Assembly: GCA_050950345.1 (NCBI GenBank)
Contig: JBMNHK010000004.1
Location: 124,001 to 188,000 of the forward strand
Direction: 5' to 3'
Length of the DNA stretch: 64,000 bases
Source: Pelotomaculum_C sp050950345
GTDB taxonomy: Bacteria; Bacillota; Desulfotomaculia; Desulfotomaculales; Pelotomaculaceae
Part shown: piece by piece, positions 58,619-64,000 of the stretch
How the letters are laid out: every line of letters starts with the position of its first letter
How positions within the stretch are numbered: the first letter of the stretch is position 1
Notes under the pieces: generated by a model
Seen by the model: the letters and a program-made list of their open reading frames with translations, nothing else
Databases searched by the model: none
What the model was told of the DNA's origin: nothing
Position numbers and translations under genes: made by a program

Positions 58619-60436
58619 CGGTAAGTAAAGCTTAAAAAACCAGTCAAAATGCGGCTTGAGGCTGATATTTTCTGCAAATAATTTGACAAAAAAAGAGGAA
58701 CACCAATCCTAATCGGTGAATTGGTAAAGCGCTCAAACAATACCATACCGAAGGAAGGTGTCCTCACAATTATGGTATCACGGTTTCTTACCAATAATCA
58801 ATTAGAATCACTCAGTCGCCAACAAAAACGTGACTTGCAACGTCAATACGAAAAATCAATTAAACAGTTGCAGAGGGCAACCGGGAAAACCAATCTGCCC
58901 GTTATCTTTGACAATACGACGGTGACAAGCTTCGGCAACTTTGGGTTACTTGAATCACTAAAACAAGCGGTTGACTTCACGGGAATCGTCAACAAACACT
59001 TTACGGTTCACCGACATCACAACAGTACCTACAGTGCTGCAGAAATTATTGACACTATGGTTGACTGTGCTGCTCTTGGACTTCTACGTTTCGACCATAT
59101 GAATCAGCTTAAATTCGACCCCGGTTACCAGAAGATCAAAGGGATAGACCGGGTTCCCGATGAGCGAACATTACGGTACTTGCTCTCTAAACTCAACATT
59201 GAGGATATTGAAAAGCTCAAAAAAGTTAACCAGGCCATGTTATCAATGAAAGCCAAAATAGATGCCCCCAGGGAAATTTGGATTGACATTGACGACACCG
59301 TAATTACTGTTTTTGGAGCACAGCAGGGTTGTGAAATTGGCTACAACCCACGCTATCACGGCCGCAGCTCATACAAAGCAAAAGTCGCCTTTGTTTCCGG
59401 CAGTTGTGAACTACTAAACGCCGGTTTGTATGGTGGTAAAACCTCCAGCAATGGCAATTTCCTTGAGTTTTTCCAGGAAACCCTGTCATTAGTTGGACAC
59501 AATACTGTAGTCAAAGGTGTCAGAATGGATAAAGGCTTCTTTGACCAAAAGAACTTCACCTACTTAGAGGACAACAGCATCGAATACGTTTGCAAAGCCC
59601 GGCTTAATTCAAATATGTGGAAAGTAATCAAATACCTTAACAGCCAGAATTCCTGGCAGGAACTTGACAACACATATGCGGTGAATGAAATCACCGTACC
59701 GCTTCAAAGCTGGGAACGGGCCAGAAGGTTTGTTTTCATTAGAGAGAAAGTAAAAACAACCACCAAAGGTAACCAAGACGCTTTTGCATTCACTGATTTA
59801 TATGATTACGAAGCCATTGTGACAAATATGGAAGATCTCTCACCTGAGGAGATCTGGCACTGGTACAATAAGCGCTGTAATGTGGAAAACAAAATCGATG
59901 AGTTGAAAACAGGCGTAGGTATCGAGCAAACCAGTCAGAACGAAATGGTAAGAAACATAGCCTTTATGTGGATTAAGATATTGTCTTACAATCTCTTGAA
60001 CTGGTTCAGGCTAGCGCTGTTACCGGCTGGCGCATCCAGCTATGAAATCCCAACCATAAGAAGGTTGATTCTCAATGTCCCAGGCAATGTGGTTGGCAAT
60101 GGCCGCTATCGTCATGTAAGGCTGGCAGCCAATCAGTGGTTGCAACAGGTTGTAGATAACACTAAAAGCAGGCTGAAGGAATTCATATGTCAAAGAGCAT
60201 GGTTACTTGTCTCACCATCTGAATGACAGCGCCAAAGTTAAATAATAGTGATATTTTACTCCCGGAATGGCCCCGGCTTGTTTGAGGCACCCTTTTCAAC
60301 AGCACTGTAAGCTCAGCTCTTTGCTAAGGGAAAATCAATGTTATTTGATTTAATAATTACCAGGTATAATGTGAGCTTAATTCCTTTTATTGGGTGGTTA
60401 CTTCACCTCAAATAAAAAAACGGGAGTTACTTACCG
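58619..60436 (+). mobile_element. IS1380-family insertion sequence (1818 bp)
   Basis: Terminal inverted repeats CGGTAAGTAA (58619-58628) and TTACTTACCG (60427-60436) are perfect, flanked by GATC on both sides. The single transposase gene is intact. The element splits a PAS sensor kinase gene. Intact ORF, ends and duplication indicate a recent insertion. Confidence 0.85.
58772..60226 (+). CDS. IS1380-family transposase
   Basis: About 484 residues from ATG 58772 (MVSRFLTNNQLESLS), with GAAGGAAGGTG upstream; a TTG start at 58721 is also open. The DDE core shows IWIDIDDTVITVFG (first Asp), GYNPRYHGRSSYKAKVAF, VVKGVRMDKGFFDQ (second Asp) and YNKRCNVENKIDELKTG (Glu in the C-terminal motif), all typical for IS1380. 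Ends IKSRLKEF-like. Full length, no internal stop. Confidence 0.9.
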   Translation: MVSRFLTNNQLESLSRQQKRDLQRQYEKSIKQLQRATGKTNLPVIFDNTTVTSFGNFGLLESLKQAVDFTGIVNKHFTVHRHHNSTYSAAEIIDTMVDCAALGLLRFDHMNQLKFDPGYQKIKGIDRVPDERTLRYLLSKLNIEDIEKLKKVNQAMLSMKAKIDAPREIWIDIDDTVITVFGAQQGCEIGYNPRYHGRSSYKAKVAFVSGSCELLNAGLYGGKTSSNGNFLEFFQETLSLVGHNTVVKGVRMDKGFFDQKNFTYLEDNSIEYVCKARLNSNMWKVIKYLNSQNSWQELDNTYAVNEITVPLQSWERARRFVFIREKVKTTTKGNQDAFAFTDLYDYEAIVTNMEDLSPEEIWHWYNKRCNVENKIDELKTGVGIEQTSQNEMVRNIAFMWIKILSYNLLNWFRLALLPAGASSYEIPTIRRLILNVPGNVVGNGRYRHVRLAANQWLQQVVDNTKSRLKEFICQRAWLLVSPSE

Positions 60437-60440
60437 GATC

Positions 60441-60833
60441 CAAGTTGAAGCGGATGCAATTAAGACAGACAAGAACCTGGTGATGGAGCTTGGTGAGATA
60501 CCAGATATACTCCTTGATGAAAAAGAAATGCGTCAGTTGATCCTAAACCTGGTACATAACGGCCTGGAAGCTATGACAACGCCCAAAGGCAGGCTGACTG
60601 TGCAAACCTTCTGCGAGGGCAAGGAGGTGGTGCTGGCTGTCCGGGATGAGGGGACCGGTATCGATCCGGCAGTGCTGGGAAAAATCGGGACACCCTTTTT
60701 CACCACAAAGGATAACGGTACCGGCCTGGGGTTGGCCACCTGCAACAGCATCGCTGACAGGCATAACGCCAGGATTGATATAGATACCGGTGAAACGGGA
60801 ACCACTTTTTATGTCAGGTTTAACGGCCAATAA
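60441..60833 (+). pseudogene. PAS sensor kinase, 3' part (HATPase domain)
   Basis: After the right IS1380 end the frame reads VEADAIKTDKNLVMELGEIP, then the N-box LILNLVHNGLEAM, G1 VRDEGTGIDPAV, F-box PFFTTKDNGT and G2 GTGLGLATCNSIADRHNA. This completes the kinase begun at 57540. Simple removal of the element and one GATC would not join the frames: about 11 extra bases separate LIE from VEADAIK, so the gene carries a second change. No start codon of its own is evident. Confidence 0.85.
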
Positions 60834-61066
60834 TACTTCAACCGGATCGTCCTGTGGACCCTTTTTGTTTGGCTGAATGCATATGGCAGGGTTCAAACTG
60901 ATTGCACGGCAAAAGTATGGTAAAAATGCACCTATTTTTATGGCTTTTCGTTGTACTTCCCCCAAATAGCTTGTTTTTCCAGTATAATTATACTGTAGTC
61001 CAGGCTGATGCACGACTGCTGTCAACCTGGCGGAAGACATCCGGAAAGCAAAGGTGTATTTAAAGT

Positions 61067-61975
61067 ATGCTTAATAAGACAGCTCCGTTATTGGTTATTC
61101 TTGCGGGATGTATGTGGGGGGCAATTGGTACATTTGTCAGAATCATGAGCGCAATGGGCCTTGATTCTACGACTATTGTCGAGTGCCGCATATTCGGTGC
61201 CATGCTCATGCTGGTTGCGGGCCTTCTGATCTATGATAAAAAACTGCTTAACATCAAGGTCAAAGACATATGGATTTTTATCGGCGCCGGATTATTGTGC
61301 ACGGCATTATTTAACACCTTTTACAATATTGCCATCAACGAGCTGACCCTGTCGTTGGCGGCAATTCTATTATGCACGGCGCCGTTTTTTGTCATATTGC
61401 TGGCTAGAGTTTTCTTTGGAGAAAAAATCACCTCCCGGAAAATAAAAACACTGCTCCTGGCTTTTTGCGGCTGCGTATTGGTATGTGGCATTTTTGATCA
61501 GGGAGCTACGTTGTCCGTCCGGGGTATTCTTATTGGTATCCTGGCCGGTATCGACTACGCTTTTTTCAGCATTTTTGCCAGGGTTGCCATTAACAAAGGC
61601 TACCATACCCTGACCATCAGTACCTGGAGTTTTATCTGCGCCAGCCTGGGCCTGGCTTTATTTACCAACTGGGGACGGCTGGCAACACTGGTCACAGCAG
61701 CGCCCCTTTCCATGGGCGGCCTGCTCTTCTTACATGCCCTGATAGGCACGGCAGCCCCTTATATTTTATACACCGTAGCCCTAAACTATATTGAAACCGG
61801 ACGGGCAGCGATCCTGTCCTGCTCCGAACCGGTAAGCGCCACTGTCCTGGGCTACCTGCTTTACCAGGAAACCCTGTCCCTTTACGCCCTAACCGGCATG
61901 GTGATGGTGCTGGCCGCTTTAATCGTTTTAAGCAGGCCGGAAGCTGAAAAACCCGCCCGGGACACCGCTGCCTGA
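61067..61975 (+). CDS. DMT-superfamily (EamA) transporter
   Basis: 302 residues with ten predicted membrane helices in two EamA repeats. The first begins LVILAGCMWGAIGTFVRIMS, the second GILIGILAGIDYAFFSIFAR; the C-terminal helix pair holds RAAILSCSEPVSATVLGYLL, the usual E-P-V motif near the end. Exports small metabolites, amino acids or sugars; the substrate is unknown. ATG 61067, with a weak AAAGGTG upstream. Single gene. Confidence 0.9.
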   Translation: MLNKTAPLLVILAGCMWGAIGTFVRIMSAMGLDSTTIVECRIFGAMLMLVAGLLIYDKKLLNIKVKDIWIFIGAGLLCTALFNTFYNIAINELTLSLAAILLCTAPFFVILLARVFFGEKITSRKIKTLLLAFCGCVLVCGIFDQGATLSVRGILIGILAGIDYAFFSIFARVAINKGYHTLTISTWSFICASLGLALFTNWGRLATLVTAAPLSMGGLLFLHALIGTAAPYILYTVALNYIETGRAAILSCSEPVSATVLGYLLYQETLSLYALTGMVMVLAALIVLSRPEAEKPARDTAA

Positions 61976-62128
61976 CAGGCAACAAATATGATCAAAAGTT
62001 GTATGTTGCAGATATTTTTTGGCTATTTTCCACACAAAAGATTAGAGTAGGTTTAGGGCAAGCAGAGGTCTTGCTAGCAAACAAATTTTACTAAAATCGG
62101 TTTATAATTACGTCAGGAGGTGTTTTCC

Positions 62129-63124
62129 ATGTCTGAACTCAGAAGGGACTATGTTAAAAATAAGTGGGTATCTATCTCATCTAACGCGGCTTTAAAACCT
62201 AAGGATTTCCCTGTTATGAAAATGGCGGCGCCTGGGGGGTCCTCCGGCTTTTGCCCGTTTTGTGAAGGCAATGAAGCCGCTACTCCGCCTGAAATATTGG
62301 CTTTTAGAAAAGGGGAGGGAAAGCCCAATAGTACAGGGTGGCTGGTCCGCACTATTCCCAATAAGTTCTCTGCCTTTGAATTGGAAGGGAAGCTTGAGGA
62401 GAAACAAGCTGGGCTCTACCGCTTTTGTAACGGCCTGGGCAAACATGAAGTCATCATTGAAACACCGCACCATGCTACAGAGTTCCATGAGTTAGAGTCC
62501 GAACATGTGGAAATGATTATTTCCACCTTTAAGCAACGCTACAATGATTTGGCCCGGGATGAGCGGATCAAATACATCCAGATCTATAAAAACCGCGGCT
62601 TGTTTGGCGGAGCATCACTGGGGCATAGTCATAGTCAGATTATCGGTTTTCCCTTCGACCCCGGCGAGAATGAAGGCCTGCCCCAGTATTATAAAGAGAA
62701 GGGCAGTTGTCTTATCTGTGATATCTTGCAACAGGAACAGAACGGCAGCCAGCGGCTTATCTACGAAGGTGAACACTTTGTAGCGCTGTGCCCCTATGCT
62801 TCGCGTTTTGCCTATGAGGCCTGGATCGTTCCCAAACGCCATACAGAGCATTTTGGAGAGCTAACTGAAGCTGAAGAAAAGGAACTGGCCTGGTTGGCGA
62901 AAAAACTCAGCAGGGCGATTGTTGATGCCCTGGGCAATCCCTCCTACAACTTTATGATCAATACGGCACCGGTGAATTCCATTAACGAACCCGGCTACCA
63001 CTGGTATATGGAATTTACCCCCAGGTTGCTTGTAGCTGCCGGGGTGGAGGTAGCAACAGGTATATATATTAACCCAACAGCGCCGGAAATCGCAGCCACG
63101 GCATTGAGAGAAAGCTGGAATTAA
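62129..63124 (+). CDS. galT: Galactose-1-phosphate uridylyltransferase
   Basis: 331 residues from ATG 62129, 6 bases behind GGAGGTG. A HIT-superfamily nucleotidyl transferase: exchanges UMP between UDP-glucose and galactose-1-phosphate. Zinc ligands in GFCPFCEGNEA (Cys42, Cys45), RTIPNKFSAFE, and the active-site His-Ser-His-Ser-Gln at 166-170 in GASLGHSHSQIIGFP; a second pair CLICD near 193. The C-terminal half has SRFAYEAWIVPKRHTEHF. Completes the Leloir pathway with galE at 20 kb, or acts in nucleotide-sugar supply. Confidence 0.92.
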   Translation: MSELRRDYVKNKWVSISSNAALKPKDFPVMKMAAPGGSSGFCPFCEGNEAATPPEILAFRKGEGKPNSTGWLVRTIPNKFSAFELEGKLEEKQAGLYRFCNGLGKHEVIIETPHHATEFHELESEHVEMIISTFKQRYNDLARDERIKYIQIYKNRGLFGGASLGHSHSQIIGFPFDPGENEGLPQYYKEKGSCLICDILQQEQNGSQRLIYEGEHFVALCPYASRFAYEAWIVPKRHTEHFGELTEAEEKELAWLAKKLSRAIVDALGNPSYNFMINTAPVNSINEPGYHWYMEFTPRLLVAAGVEVATGIYINPTAPEIAATALRESWN

Positions 63125-63358
63125 CAAAAAGGTAAAACACGCTATATTGCCAATGAAATAACGGAATATCAAGGTTTGCCGGTAATTAACGCGTTAACCG
63201 ACATTGTCAAACTGGTTGACTTAATTGAGGAAAAAGTGCCTGAAGTAATGCCGTTTGTTAACGGTCTAGAGCATTGCGACGCCTGCGGCAGCAATTGCCG
63301 GGAGCTGGCATCCCACCAGATACCTGGTGAGTTGATTAAAATCTCAATAAGAAAGTAG
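63125..63358 (+). pseudogene. MobB-like C-terminal remnant with Cys cluster
   Basis: In frame right after the galT stop the sequence reads TRYIANEITEYQGLPVINAL, then PFVNGLEHCDACGSNCRELA and a short end. The QGLPV...GxxxCxxCGxxCRELA pattern matches the C-terminal part of MobB-like molybdopterin-guanine dinucleotide biosynthesis proteins of anaerobes. The P-loop half is missing. A TTG at 63176 could start a 60-residue peptide, but truncation is more likely. Confidence 0.5.
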
Positions 63359-63364
63359 TATTTT

Positions 63365-64000
63365 ATGGACGATTCACTTAAAAAGCTGGAAGGGGCCCTG
63401 GGGGTAAAAGTAATTTCCAGTGCCAATAAATTCAGCAGGCGCAATAAGGTTCAACTGATTGAAGCGGTTAGCGGCGCGAATATAAAGCAGCTGTATGTCA
63501 TCAAGGAGCATCTCCATACGTCGGCGGCCAATGAAGTGTTTATCTTGAAGACATTAAGGCAACAGGGGTTCAGCGTGCCGGAAGTTTTATGGTATGACAA
63601 TAGCGTAATCATCATGCCCTATATCCGGGGCCAGTTGCTGGCGGATGTACTGGAAAGTTCCGATCGGGGAGAGCAGTTGTGGATTGATGAACTTGCTCAA
63701 TGGCTGTTCAAGCTGCACCGGTTGATGCGCAGTAACAACCGGCTAGGCCTGTGCATGTCTGATTTAAACCTGCGCAATTTTATCTTTGACGGTCAAAAGA
63801 TTTATGGTCTCGATTTTGAAAGCCTGTGTTTCTTCCCTCCGGAGCGGGATTTGGGCGTTCTATGTGCTTTTATCTTAAATAACGACCCTATGTTTACCAA
63901 TTGGAAGTATGATCTTTGCAGGTCCCTTATCAGTTCTTATGAGGCCTTATCCCTGAGTAAAGGTAAATCGGAAATTAGTTATAGCTCCGTCTGGTTTTAT
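63365..64000 (+). CDS. Aminoglycoside/choline kinase-like phosphotransferase, partial
   Basis: 212 codons from ATG 63365 to the window edge with no stop. Protein-kinase-like fold of the APH family: NKVQLIEAVSGANIK, YVIKEHLHTSAANEVFIL (ATP-site Lys and helix C Glu), MPYIRGQLLADVL, LAQWLFKLHRLM, catalytic loop SDLNLRNFIF and IYGLDFESLCF (metal Asp, DFE in place of DFG). The usual His before the catalytic Asp is Ser. Substrate not predictable; could be a lipopolysaccharide-core-type or small-molecule kinase. Ribosome site weak. Confidence 0.78.
   Translation, partial: MDDSLKKLEGALGVKVISSANKFSRRNKVQLIEAVSGANIKQLYVIKEHLHTSAANEVFILKTLRQQGFSVPEVLWYDNSVIIMPYIRGQLLADVLESSDRGEQLWIDELAQWLFKLHRLMRSNNRLGLCMSDLNLRNFIFDGQKIYGLDFESLCFFPPERDLGVLCAFILNNDPMFTNWKYDLCRSLISSYEALSLSKGKSEISYSSVWFY

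Overview
The window comes from a spore-forming Firmicute, most likely of the Peptococcaceae / Desulfotomaculum-Pelotomaculum type. I infer this from strong AGGAGG-type ribosome sites, frequent GTG and TTG starts, sporulation genes (gerW, yjcZ-type, ytaF-type, a broken Spo0A-type sensor kinase), S-layer homology (SLH) proteins, and anaerobic acyl-CoA chemistry (CoA-transferase, acyl-CoA ligase). No rRNA, tRNA or CRISPR array was seen.

Layout. 0-4.5 kb: a VTT membrane protein, ilvE, a HesB-like protein, a graveyard of MFS and ABC transporter remnants, and an XRE regulator. 4.8-6.9 kb: glycerol dehydrogenase and a methyltransferase. 6.9-12.5 kb: a mobile-element region with a complete IS30 element flanked by a 15-bp target duplication, and an IS110-family element that splits an SLH protein gene. 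12.5-15 kb: small genes, a DUF1835 protein, a VOC protein and a dead oxidoreductase. 15-20 kb: corA, a ytfI-gerW-vanZ group ending in a very long hairpin, a YjcZ-type spore peptide, and a self-regulated GntR-ABC operon. 20-23.5 kb: galE, an acetate-dependent CoA-transferase sandwiched between galE debris, and two SMR exporter genes behind a guanidine-I (ykkC) riboswitch. 23.5-32.3 kb: TraB, zinc-ribbon, TPM/LemA, acyl-CoA ligase and a MacB-like ABC pair. 32.7-36.6 kb: two large SLH surface proteins. 36.8-45.2 kb: a Ca2+-type P-ATPase, a nitronate monooxygenase-type flavoprotein, YtaF, HtrA and a two-component system. 45.7-50.3 kb: a complete liv branched-chain amino acid ABC operon. 50.6-55.5 kb: a divergent chemoreceptor-like protein, a LysE exporter, and an AmmeMemoRadiSam cluster in which the LigB and AMMECR1 domains are separated by a one-base frameshift at an A10 tract carrying a dnaX-type A-AAA-AAG slippery site. 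55.5-61 kb: an ABC-F ribosome-protection ATPase with an attenuator leader, then a PAS sensor kinase split by an IS1380 element. 61-64 kb: a DMT exporter, galT, a MobB-like remnant and a phosphotransferase that runs off the right edge.

Themes. galE and galT are both present but unlinked (Leloir pathway). Uptake (liv) and interconversion (ilvE) of branched-chain amino acids, together with the acyl-CoA ligase and CoA-transferase, fit fermentative or syntrophic growth on amino and fatty acids. Three different IS families have each left an informative junction. The most unusual points are the slippery-site fusion, the leader peptide/antiterminator/terminator set in front of the ABC-F gene, the structured non-coding 3' end of the IS110 element, and the 57-bp-stem hairpin that supplies the C-terminus of a VanZ-like protein.
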